Shown piece by piece: positions 24,901 to 34,788 of a stretch of DNA of 64,000 bases. The number at the start of each line of letters is the position of its first letter. Position 1 is the first letter of the stretch. Made by a program: the position numbers and the translations under genes. The notes under the pieces are model-generated. The model was given only the letters and a program-made list of their open reading frames with translations. It searched no databases and was not told where the DNA came from. The stretch is from Amblyornis subalaris (Eukaryota > Chordata > Aves > Passeriformes > Ptilonorhynchidae), in NCBI GenBank assembly GCA_018881555.1, contig JACAXG010000052.1, positions 4,404,486 to 4,468,485 on the forward strand, read 5' to 3'.

Positions 24901-25650
24901 CAGATATTTGTTAAGTATTTGGCTCAAACAAGAGTTGTTGCCAAAGATGCAGACCATATGCCAGGCAGAATTGGGATCACATGAATTCTGGAGGGAAATC
25001 AAAGGGCCGAATGCTTGTTGTACAGGGCTTATGTATGTGTGAGAGAGAAACAGATGAAATACCATAAAAGCATTGAGAGAAAGCAAGCAAGGAAACCCTA
25101 GAAATATCCATAGAAACAGGAATCATTATGTAATTGAATAGTCTGGAAGAGTACCCTGCATCCTTCATTCTGGTTTATCACTTTTGTCTAGTCTTTGCAG
25201 GAACTCGTGTGAGCCTTGTACAATAATACTGACAGGATGTTGAAGAAGATTGCTTTTTAAAAGAGAGTGGTAAGAAGAAGATCAGATGCCTGAGCATGAT
25301 GCCTAAGCAAAACTAAGTTCTTCATTTCGACATAGCAGATGATCTACTTGGAAATAGCAGTTGAGGATGAGGAAGGATATCNCAGGACATCTCAGATGGC
25401 ATTGCCCAATGAAAATTAGGTAATGGAAAAATTCCTTTGGCCCTGCTGATTTAACTACATAAAACAAGAGTGTGATTTGAAATAGTCTGTATATCCAGAA
25501 TTTGGATCCTGTCAGGTACCTATGTGTGGCCCTGCATTTTGCANTTCTTCAGATGTGCAGTGTTTTTAGTTTGGCGAAATAGTTTCTCACGCACTTTTGT
25601 ATAAACACGGATTGTCGACCTAACTGGCAAAGATTGTTATGAATTCCTAA
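18974..25650. other. AT-rich non-coding DNA, no gene seen
   Basis: The largest open frame is 104 codons (19766-20080 plus) and has no motif I recognise. Apart from the microsatellite at 19160-19203 I see no repeats I can name. Near 21975-22055 there is a stretch with well-mixed composition and a preserved CpG that could be conserved non-coding sequence, but this is only an impression. Confidence 0.7.
19160..19203. repeat. (TA)n(CA)n compound microsatellite with ambiguous bases
   Basis: TA dinucleotides run into ACACACAC. Three Ns (19175, 19177, 19194) fall inside it, which points to consensus uncertainty at a length-variable locus. Confidence 0.92.
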
Positions 25651-25656
25651 CCTATA
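25651..25656. repeat. Probable target-site duplication CCTATA (left copy)
   Basis: CCTATA precedes the TG end of the compact LTR; CCTATG follows its CA end at 25849-25854. Five of six positions match. Confidence 0.6.
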
Positions 25657-25734
25657 TGATAGACAATTCTATTGACCAGTGGACAGCAGGAGGTGGCATT
25701 CCTANCCTCCAATCCANGGTGGTTTCTGAAAACA

Positions 25735-25744
25735 TATAAATAAA
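25735..25744 (+). promoter_or_regulatory. Overlapping TATA box / AATAAA in the compact LTR
   Basis: TATAAATAAA combines a TATA-like box with AATAAA at 25739-25744. Some short retroviral LTRs place the polyadenylation signal ahead of the transcription start, giving a very short R region. That reading is inference here. Confidence 0.45.
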
Positions 25745-25749
25745 GTTAG

Positions 25750-25793
25750 GGCAGAGGCCGGCTCTCTCTCCTTCCTTCCTTTTGGCCTCTGCC
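25750..25793 (+). other. Perfect 10-bp stem, 24-nt loop hairpin in the putative R region
   Basis: GGCAGAGGCC (25750-25759) and GGCCTCTGCC (25784-25793) are exact reverse complements. They flank a pyrimidine-rich loop of CT and CTTC repeats. The stem begins six bases after AATAAA, about where transcription start and RNA cleavage would fall. Confidence 0.8.
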
Positions 25794-25848
25794 TGTTAGT
25801 GAACCCTGACAGCTGTCTCTGTGTGCTTATTCGAACCGGAGAACGACA

Positions 25849-25854
25849 CCTATG
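25849..25854. repeat. Probable target-site duplication CCTATG (right copy)
   Basis: Matches CCTATA at 25651-25656 with one difference. Confidence 0.6.
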
Positions 25855-26065
25855 CGAAGCCAAAAGCTTTGATATAATGTTGTAGCAAACAGAAAATGGA
25901 CAAGAAGATATCTTCTATAATATCTCTGAGCTGAAAAAAACTTTCTGAAAGAGATAAGATAGGGAGAAATTTCTAAAGGAATTGGTTTTATAATTTCTGA
26001 TGTACATCCTTTTTGGACTCGGGATAGGATGATGATACAGCTGACATACTCAGTAAAATGACTAA

Positions 26066-26108
26066 CACAGTGGGCAGTGGACACAGTGGACAGTGGACAC
26101 AGTGGACG
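26066..26108 (+). repeat. CACAGTGGA / CAGTGGA short minisatellite
   Basis: Five consecutive variants of CAGTGG(A) alternate 9-base and 7-base units, ending in CACAGTGGACGGG. A local tandem expansion. Confidence 0.85.
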
Positions 26109-27044
26109 GGTACATCACAGCACCATAGCCCAGAACCAGGAATTGGTTGTTAGTCAGCTGATGCTTTTCTGTGATCATGTTTGTGATTAGTGCACCCTGT
26201 TTCTCCTTGTTGGGCTCTTGTACATTTAATGGAAGTTATTTTGCAGCATCATGTTCACATATTTAAAAATGTCATTACTTATTATTAGCTGTATTGATTA
26301 TATGCAGCCAGCTGCATTCAGATGTTTATTTTCCACTGATGTTTTCTACTATTTATCCATTAGCAAGTGAAAGTAGAACTCCTCCTCTGCCTTCATCAGC
26401 CTGAACTTTACTAGATCAGAGCCCCAGGGCTTTGTGAGGAAACAGTCTGGGGGTTTTATAAACCAAATAACCGCAAGCTGTTCAATAAAATGTTTAAAAT
26501 GTAAGTACTGTACNACTAGTGTCATTAGGACCTCAAATGTGCAGCTCTGTGGCTATCCTATTTCTAATACAATATGAAATTATAGATGTTTCTACATAAT
26601 ATTGATTTATGAGACCTAGCAATAAAATAACATATGCAGATGGTTTCTAGAATGCACTTGAAGCACCTCAGAAAGATTCTCACAGTAANTGGCACCTTTG
26701 CATAGTGGGATAAACTCCAGAGACAAGTGTGCTACATTAGTATCAGTGTCAAGCTGACATTTCAGGGTCAGTGAATAAATATCCTAAAGCCCAAGTGTTT
26801 ATTTTTGAGAAATTTCATATATAATGACCTTGACTTTACATTGTTTTTTAGGTATGCATATGACCTCTATCCAAATCACAGTTTGCTGTGATTTACTTCA
26901 GAAATATTATTCCTCCACTATTAAAATGAATTAATCAGAGCTTGATACAGTGCTTTTTCTTTCCCATTTGTGCTTTTATTCTTTCTCATGTTTTGATGAA
27001 ATAGAGAAAGGACTTTGAATTATTAAAGCACATGCACCCACACA

Positions 27045-27079
27045 GTCATCCACACATATATATTCACATATATATATAG
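27045..27079. repeat. CA/TA mixed microsatellite
   Basis: CACACATATATATTCACATATATATATAGG-type alternation of purine and pyrimidine. Simple repeat. Confidence 0.75.
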
Positions 27080-27509
27080 GATTTATTTCCCTGATCTCCA
27101 ATTTGTAACCATACGATACATAAAAATGTATAAAAATAAGGAAGATCCAGTTCACTATCAAACCAGTTGGTAATTTTTCATATAAGCCCTGTGAGGTTAC
27201 TTTCCTGCTTACTCTTCACGGTGAGAGCAACTATACAAGAAGGCAACAAAAGGAATTGTTATAGAATTTACCCTAGCAGAGTTGCCATGAAACTTATATT
27301 TGGCCGTAGAAGATACAGGGACGTAGTCACCAAATGGTAGAGATCTACAGATTATGATCTTGTTTACCTTTGTACTTGTAAGGAGTGTTTTTCACTATTT
27401 TTCTGAAAGCAGAACCCTGTTCTCCAGAGACTGCAAAAAATAATCCCCTCATTGAAACATTATAACATATAATAAGTCGTACACCCAGGCAATCCCCAAC
27501 CACTGGAAT

Positions 27510-27820
27510 TTTAACAAGAGTAAGTGCCATATTCTCCACCTGGGGCTGGGTAATCCTGGTTATACCTCCAAACTGGGGGACAAGAGGATGAAGAGCAGCC
27601 CTGCAGAAAGACAAGTGGGAGTCCTGGTCGACGACCAGTTGAATATGAGTCAGCAGTGCCCTGGCAGCCGAAAGGGCCANCCGTGTCCCGGGATGCATCA
27701 GGCACAGCATTGCCAGCCAGGCAAGGGAGGGATGGTTCCATTCTACTCTGGTCTGGTCCACCCTCACCTCGAGTGCAGTTTTTGAGCTTCTCAATGTAGG
27801 AAAGACATCAAGCATTTAAT
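27510..27820 (+). pseudogene. CR1 LINE ORF2 fragment (reverse-transcriptase C-terminal region), broken
   Basis: Read from about 27529 the plus strand encodes LHLGLGNPGYTSKLG, then (27588-27785) SSPAERQVGVLVDDQLNMSQQC, and near the end MVPFYSGLVHPHLECSF. These are hallmark phrases of the CR1 reverse transcriptase C-terminal part, in the right order and spacing. CR1 ORF2 supplies endonuclease and reverse transcriptase for retrotransposition. Between the last two phrases the reading frame is shifted: the DNA still looks like CR1 (GCATCAGGCACAGCATTGCC) but the translated residues do not. A stop follows at about 27783. CR1-like DNA continues a little (GAAAGACATCAAGC) to about 27820 and then ends without the usual 3' UTR. 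It is a 5'- and 3'-truncated dead copy. The 156-codon minus-strand frame here is a shadow. One ambiguous base at 27680. Confidence 0.88.
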
Positions 27821-29132
27821 TCCTTCGTATATAGAAGTACATATCTTTGTGCTGCATCATAAATTATCTACCAATTTAACCTCCAGGCTGAAACCTTGGT
27901 CCTTTAAAACCTGTGGGTATTTTCCCAGGATTTCAGTTATCTGAAATTTCATTTTGATATCTATTTAAGATGTAGTCTTTATGTTTCATGGCCAGTTCTT
28001 CTTTTGTTTTCATGGATCCATGATGCATGGAATTTTTGAGTTGGAATTTAATAGATTAAATAGATTCTGCTATTCCATACTCTGATTTTTTGTAGTGGTT
28101 GTTTTCAGTTGATGTCTAGAACTTTTTTAATTTCATCTTGAATTTTAACTTATTACATAGTAGAAAACTGGGTTCACTGAGATTGATGAAGACTGAAGAA
28201 TTTCCAAGAAGAGAAAGTTACAGATATCATGCATTACTCTTCTCTTATTTTTTTCCTTCCTAAAAAAATATCTCTAAGAATGTCCTCAAGTAATGTAACA
28301 GTTCTACTTAATTGTCACTCATTAGTTCCATACTTTTGAGCATTTGAATCNAATCTAGGATAAAGGTTTTTCAGCTGGCATTCCTTTCTATGTCAAATGT
28401 GAGAGCAAAGAGAAAGTTTTAAATCGGTTCATCCACCTGTTTTTATTATGGTTGATACTTTTAAACATCAAAGGCTTGAATAAGAACCCTAGCTCCTTGG
28501 ATAACTGCTACAAGTATCTAATTCTCCATTTTATGAGTCTGTGTGCTTTCTCAGTGATGGCTACTGATGAACTGAACTGGAATATTTGGCTCTCAACTAC
28601 CTTTTAAGCATTGGTAAATAGTTACTTCACAAAACCTCTCTTATTTATCCATCTTTTCAGATGGGAAAACGCTTTTCTCAGAATTGATGACTACTTATTT
28701 TTCAGCTAAAGTAAATATAGATCTATATCTCTTTTCATTTGTGCAAGAAGCTGACACATTCTGTCACAACATAGCATGAGTAAATGGGAAAGTGACAGCT
28801 TCCTGGCAAAATTTTAAAGAGATAAACATCTATTTTTGTTTAAACAGCTACTAAAAAAATGGATAGAAGTTTTCCAAGCTGAAAGGCTGTGGAATATATG
28901 AATGTTGCAAACTGGCAAATGAATGCTCAAGATCCAGATACTTATTATTACCCCTACAATTTTCACTGTATTTGTCCATTACCTAGTATGAAAAGTTTAA
29001 GTAATGTACTTAGCATTATTAGCTTAGGTATGTGAAACAATACAGCAAACACTGCATTGTATTACTTTTCAAAACAATAGATAAGCAAATTTAAAAAGCC
29101 CAAACAACCTCTTCTAAGCAGAAATGTATTTT
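27821..29132. other. AT-rich non-coding DNA, no gene seen
   Basis: No open frame of note and no repeat I can name. Confidence 0.7.
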
Positions 29133-29947
29133 TGCATTCAGTTTATGTGGAAGGGTTTTAGTAGTGAGGCAAAGGGTGTAGAGGTTTGGATTCTGTAAGA
29201 GTAGACCAGGAGCTGCCTTCCAGGTTGGGCAGAGCTCCAAAATGGACCTGCCATTGCCTGAAACAGCCAAAGAGTGATGCTGGTGGTGGTGCATCTGTGA
29301 TAACATTTAGAAAGTTGTTAGAGAAAAGTGGGAATATGTGAGAGGAACAGCCCTTCAAACACTCAAGTCACTGGAGAGAGAGCGGGAGGAGATGCTCCAG
29401 CTGAGCTGAGATTCCCCTGCACCCTGTGGTGAAGACCATGGTGAGGCAGCTGTACCCCTGCAGCCCATAGAAGACCACGGTGGAGCAGAGATCTATGCTG
29501 AAGCAGGTAGATATGCCCAGAAGGAAGTCCATGCAGGAGCAGGTTCCGGCAGGAGCTGTGGCCTGCGGAGAGCAAGCCATGCAGAACAGGTTTTCTGGCA
29601 TAAACAGAGGCCAGTAGGGGACCCGCACTGGAGTAGTCCATTCCTGAAGGACTGCAGTCTGTGGGAAGGACCCACATTGCAGCAGTTTGTGAATGACTGT
29701 CTCCTGTGGGAGGGACCCCATGCTGGAGTAGGGTAAGGATGTGAGAAGTGAATGGCAGAGAGGAAATGTTAAGGACTGACTGCAACCCTGATTCCCCCTC
29801 CTGCTGTGTGGCTCTGGGGGAGGAGGGAGGATAATCAGGGATGAAGCTGAATCTGGGAAAAAGGGAGAGTGGAGACAAGGTGGGTTTAAATTTGACAATA
29901 AATTCAATTAATTTTGGTGGGCACCTGGTGTTTGACCCACTACACAC
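29133..29947 (+). mobile_element. Solo LTR of an avian endogenous retrovirus, internally deleted, plus orientation
   Basis: It starts TGCATTCAGTTTATGTGG and ends GGTGTTTGACCCACTACACA. Landmarks are in the order I know from a long LTR family common in bird genomes: CTGTGATAACATTTAGAAAG, a GTGAGAGGAACAGCCCTTC block, a GC-rich array of GACC(C/A)...TGGAGCAG units (about 29390-29740), AGGGAGGATAATCAGG, and AATAAATTCAATTAATTTTGG. The last block is joined straight to GGGCACCTGGTG, so part of the usual region between the AATAAA block and the 3' end is missing. A clear target-site duplication was not found, so the boundaries may be a few bases off. No internal retroviral genes are attached. The long minus-strand frames (203 and 179 codons) arise from the stop-poor GC-rich array. 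It belongs to the same family as 38512-39397. Confidence 0.85.
29390..29740 (+). repeat. Degenerate GC-rich tandem array within the LTR
   Basis: Diverged units of roughly 30-45 bases contain a CTGCAG or CTGTGG(G) block followed by GAC(C/T)...GGAG(C/T)AG. They account for the GC contrast with the surroundings and for the long stop-free frames. Confidence 0.65.
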
Positions 29948-30404
29948 AGTTAGAGTGCTTACAGATTCTAACACCCTAGTTCGGACAGTTATTTGATTCT
30001 TTTTGCTTAAAATTAACAGGATGATGAGGTATGAAAATTTCTTTTACTGTATTTCTGAATGTAGAGTTCAGTAACAGTAAGGAGAAAAAAAGGAGATAAA
30101 TGAAAAGGAAATCTCATAAGGAAGATAACTATGTGTCTAGGAAAAAGAATGTGAATGTGGGACTGGGTAAAGGATAAGTTTGGATAAGACATACAGCAAT
30201 GGCTGAGAAAAGGTCGGAGAAAAGATGGCAAATTTATACTGTTGTGTGAAAGAAAAGCAGGAAAGATGTTTGTCAAGTAAAAGAAAACAGAAATTGAAAG
30301 GTTCACAGGTAAAAGGGAACTGGAGCAAAAGTGAAGTGCTTGGAGTGGGGGAAAAGACTGCAATATCAAAAAAAAAAGATAAATATCTGGATAAAAGAAG
30401 AATA
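29948..30404. other. Purine-rich non-coding DNA, no gene seen
   Basis: The plus strand is markedly A/G-rich from about 30050 to 30400, which produces stop-poor minus-strand frames (30013-30432, 139 codons, rich in Phe, Leu and Ser). No protein family is recognisable, so I treat these as composition artefacts. Confidence 0.6.
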
Positions 30405-30460
30405 GTTGGATAATCTTTATGGTCCCTTCCAACCCAAGCCTTTCTATGATTCTATAATCT
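30405..30460 (+). mobile_element. CR1 LINE 3' terminus, very short
   Basis: GGATAATCTTTATGG, then TCCCTTCCAACCCAAGCC, then TTCTATGATTCTATAATCT: the CR1 3' end with its octamer tail. Only about 55 bases are recognisable; further CR1 may be decayed upstream. Confidence 0.85.
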
Positions 30461-33400
30461 AGTCAAAGATCACAGAGTTAAGTGGTGTGAGAAAACAATG
30501 AGATAAAGCAAAGTTGTTTTGAATTATGCTGCTGGCTTTATATGTCTCCCAGTCTTCATCTTTACCCTTGCAAAGCTAAAAGGAGAATGTTTACCAGGAT
30601 TAGCGTGTAGGACCTGTGTGCATTTTCCTTTGTTTAGAAAAGTAGCTATCTCTGAAGTTGACACACTTATGTTTAGCTGTTGGCCAACACCTCTGAACAT
30701 GAAAGTGATTTTTATTCGCTCAGTTTTGCAAATCGGGAAATGGAGGTAGGGACTAATATTTTTCCTGGGGCTTCAGTGGAGTTACAGTGATAAAGCCAGG
30801 ATAACCATATTCCAAACCTAACTGACATTTCAGGCTCAAGCTGTTCTCATGTTGCTTGTGCAGTTGTTGAAATTACACTTGTTGAGATCAGTGTAGTGCT
30901 CCCTGAAGGAGAGTTTGGCTTGGATTTAAATATAGTATATCTTCAATTTCCATCAGTGTTTCTCACTTAACAGTAGAGGACAACTCTTCAGCAAGCATCT
31001 GCAGTGTCAGTAATTCCATTAACAAAGAAGCCACTGTATTATCAACATACTGTAGCTTCATTTTAATGTGTCATTTGCACTTCAAAGTCACATAACTTTT
31101 ATTATGGTAAATCAATTAAAACTATTTCTCATGATAATTTATCTTCTACAGAGTTTATCATCTCAGAGAATGCAATATTTCCCAATTTAACTTCCAAGAC
31201 AAAAGTGATGTAATTTGAATGCCTTTTACTGAGCTTATTAAGCATAAAGATCACAGAAATTTCAAACCCTGAAAGATAACTGTTTCATCTATGTGATAAA
31301 ATGGAAGTCACATTTTAGTAGCTTACTGGAGGTAGTAGGAGACAGTATGCTAATTAGTAATATAACCTCATTTACTCATTTGGTATGTCTCTTGTTTTAA
31401 ACGATAGTCTGTCTAGAATAGATATCCAGCTTGATACAAATATGAAGGGGAAATCAAGTGAAGCTACTGTATATTCAATAAAGCTGCATGTAGCATTCAT
31501 TTGGTTATGCTTTTCTTTGTGTATTTATAATTCAGGAATCACCTTGAAATAAAGTAAACATTTTCAAAGATCTTGCAGTGAAGAACAGAGGTTCATATAG
31601 AAAAGTTCCCATTCAGAAGGGAGAGATGGGTCAGATCCTCAATTAACATAAATTGTCACAACTCCAGGGAAGTCAGGAGAAAAATGTCAGTGTACATACA
31701 GGAGCTGCAAATCTGATGATATACAAGTGTTAAAAAAAACTAACAACAGAGCATGAAAAACCCATCCATTGTACAACCGCCATCCCCCTGAAATCTTGAA
31801 GCATTAATATAAGATGAAAAGTTCATCTATGTCTTTAGTGAATGTATTTGAGTGTGACTGATCGTTTCTTTAGTGGCAGAAGGCTTGATTTTCATATGTT
31901 TGGTTGTTTTTTTTTTTAAATATGCTTGGGGCACCTGCCCCCTGATTTGTACTGTGATTTGTGCTCTTGGCTATTTAAAAGGTTTTAAAATGCTGACAGT
32001 CTCTAATTCCTGTNTCTTCTCCATTGGAAAGTGCTAGGTTCACACATTGCATTAGAATGTAAGCAAAACTAACAAATAAGAAAATAATAACCCTTGACTC
32101 TCAAAATTAGACCATGCAGATGTACACAGAGCAACAGCAAAAATAATCTCAATAGCCAGCCAGGCCTCTGGTCCCCTTTCTTTGCGATTGCACTAGCAGT
32201 AAATAATTGCAGCCCCTAAGTCCTAGACCTTTGCTCAGCAGGGAAAGAGAGAGCTGTTCCTGGGCAGTGTGTGTCATTTGTTGGCCTGCAGCTCCTGCCT
32301 TGTGGTTCACACACATCAGTATACAGCAGCTCTCAGCTAGAGTAAGTGTTTTTGGCTGGAGTAAGATAACAGGGAACATTGGGCTGCGCTTTGAGCTAAA
32401 GCAAAATACATATTGACTACTTAGAAGTCTGACATAAATTTAAAACCTTTAACTTGGCTTCTTTTTGATCTCTGTTTCCAAAACTGGAGTATAAAAAGAT
32501 GCTTCTACCATACGTGGAGTTTGTGCTCATATTTCACATGGTGAAGATGCTTCTCTCAAGTTACCATTTTGCACCCTGGAAGACTAAAATGCTGAAAATT
32601 ATATGTCTCAGTTACTCTACAGTACTTATGCTGGGAAAAAAAAAATATTTCTGTATCTTACCATGCTGCCTTGCTCTTAAAAGTACAGCAATATCTTATC
32701 AGTTCACTCTTTTGTCCGTAAGATCTGGAGATCTAACTACATGAAAGGGATGATGTATAAAAATATAGAAAAAGCAAATTTAGACTGAAAATCTGCCTTA
32801 ATGGTGTGATTTATTGGACTACATTATAGTCTCCCAAGGGAGGGGGTAGAAGTCCCGTTAAATAATGGAAAAACACATCTCCTGAGGACCAGAACATATG
32901 GGAACTAAACACAGGGAAACTGAACAGATTTTACATACCCTAGAACTGGCCAGTTTCTCCTGCCATTACCATATTCCCAAAGGAGCAGCAGAACAGATAT
33001 ACAACATTTTCCTACCATTTGTATTTGTATGGCGTAAACAGTATGAAGAATTTTCTAAAATAATTTCCCTTGATGATGATTATTTGTTACTATGCAAAGT
33101 AACTGGTTTAACAGTAGGAGTATTTTCTTTAAATTAATCATTTCCTTTTATGGCCATTCAAGGAAGCAAAGAATGAGCCATTCTTTTGTATGATTAGCCT
33201 GGAAAGGACTCACTTAAGAATCGTGTATTTACGACTTGCATTTGCACAAATTGAAGGAAGTTTTGCTACTGACTTCACTGGCAATGGTCAAAGTCTCATT
33301 TTCTCAGGACATGCTGAGGCCTTTTTGGAATTGGTTGTATTTGATTTCACTCAAAGAGAATGATTTCATATCAAAGAGAATGCTTAGTATCTCATTGGAA

Positions 33401-34719
33401 AAATCCATTTGGTTTGGGCCTACAAACTGCTGAAGTCATTACTCTCCTACTAACATTTTGAGAACAGGATCACGTTTTTAAGGACCAAAATATCCCTTGC
33501 TTTGTGTTTGGTTTAGTCCCCTGCACTTCTAAAAATGAATATAGAATCCTTCTCTATCACTGCTTTGGGGTTTACAATGCAATTGTGCTTCCTTTGCTTT
33601 GATAAAAGGGGAATCTCATCAACATTCGATGTTTCAGCTACTGGAGAAGCAAAGACCCGCTTATGGAAGGTTACTTATAAGAATTCTTTTTTCATACACT
33701 AGAATTATGCATCAAGACATTTGGACTATAATGCAAAAAGCTGCCTATCTATTATATTACCACCTGAATGTGTTATTAAAATGTTACTGGAGTGCTGCAC
33801 TTTGATGGTTTCATGCAGTCAGAATCCAACGAACATCATTTTAGAATCCCATCTTTGCATTACTATTTTTAAGGGTATTGATTTTTTTCTAATAGCCTTT
33901 CTGAACAGTTTCTTGGGTTCAATGAGGTTTCTTTATTCCCTAATTACAGAAAGCTTACTGAAGATAATACTTTTTTGAAAGACTTTTTTTTCTGGTTTAG
34001 TTTTGCTTTGATATGCTCACGTTTATGTAAATAAAGATCTGTTTACTCGGTTTCAATATACAGTAGTCTTAAATCAGAGAAAGCTCATAATAAATATGAA
34101 ACTAGACCATTCCTTTTTGTAAACACATCTGCAAGCCTGACTGCATCTCACTAAGCATTTTATAGGTTCATTACACTACTTGGCTCACATTGAAGTCACC
34201 TCAAATTTTATTTTTATTTTTTTTCTAACCATCATATGAATAAACTTTGGCTTCTGTTTAGACTGGAAAAGATCCAGTATCTGCTTATAATCTACAGATT
34301 CAGGAAAATGTGGTGATTATTACTGGTATTAAGGCATTTCTCTACACCTGTGTGTCACGTTCTAAACTTTAGTGGAGTCACCAGAGGTGCCACTTACTAG
34401 AACTGCATTGTGGATTTTATGGAGAACGAATTGCATTTCAGTTGCAAATGTGCAAAGTTTGGTGCAAAGTTAACTAGAAGGCATAAATATATAACCAGGT
34501 GGTTATATACATATATATATGTGCACACACACAAAAATATAATATGTATATATATAACCAATCCATGAGGGATGATTTCAAAACATCCTGTTGCTGTAAT
34601 TTGACCAAGAGTACAGATAATTGCTTGTTTATTTTGGTCGGGTTTTTTTCCCCCTGTACAGCTCAGATGTTTTTGAAGAGTTCGATGTCTAGGTGCCTAA
34701 GAACTGGTTTAAGAAGCAG
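30461..34719. other. AT-rich non-coding DNA, no gene seen
   Basis: No open frame above about 85 codons and none recognised. The part near 32150-32410 is less AT-rich than its surroundings and open on both strands for about 70 codons, but shows no motif. 30990-31340 has an even, repeat-free composition that could be conserved non-coding DNA. A TA/CA microsatellite lies at 34505-34556. Confidence 0.65.
34505..34556. repeat. TA/CA microsatellite
   Basis: TATATACATATATATATGTG, then CACACACACA, AAAATATAA, and again a TATATATA run. Simple repeat. Confidence 0.85.
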
Positions 34720-34788
34720 TTTATAGCAACCTAGATGATCTTTAGGGTCCCTTCCAAGTCACCCCATTGTACGATTCCATGATTCTAC
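34720..34788 (+). mobile_element. CR1 LINE 3' terminus, short
   Basis: CCTAGATGATCTTTAGGG, then TCCCTTCCAAGTCACCCC, then ACGATTCCATGATTCTAC: the canonical CR1 3' end, with mutated octamers. It may extend upstream in decayed form. Confidence 0.88.

Larger units (their letters stand above)
25657..25848 (+). mobile_element. Compact 192-bp solo LTR, possibly ERVK-like
   Basis: The segment starts TGATAGACAATT and ends GAACCGGAGAACGACA, with TG...CA ends. It is flanked by CCTATA and CCTATG, a 6-bp duplication with one mismatch, and 6-bp duplications are usual for class II (ERVK-like) elements. Inside is TATAAATAAA (25735-25744), which could serve as TATA box and, as AATAAA, as polyadenylation signal. 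Next comes a perfect 10-bp hairpin (25750-25793) and then a CpG-bearing segment that would be U5. CpGs near the right end stand out from the CpG-poor flanks. No coding region is attached. Two ambiguous bases (25705, 25717) lie within. I recognise the architecture, not the family; a short non-autonomous element is the main alternative. Confidence 0.6.
25855..27509. other. Non-coding DNA, no gene seen
   Basis: Contains a small CAGTGGACA minisatellite (26066-26108) and a CA/TA microsatellite (about 27045-27079), otherwise AT-rich unique-looking sequence. No recognisable open frame. Confidence 0.7.

Noticed and set aside
30013..30432. 139-codon minus-strand frame rich in Phe, Leu and Ser
   Set aside because: It looks membrane-protein-like only because the plus strand is A/G-rich; there is no family resemblance and it runs into a CR1 tail.
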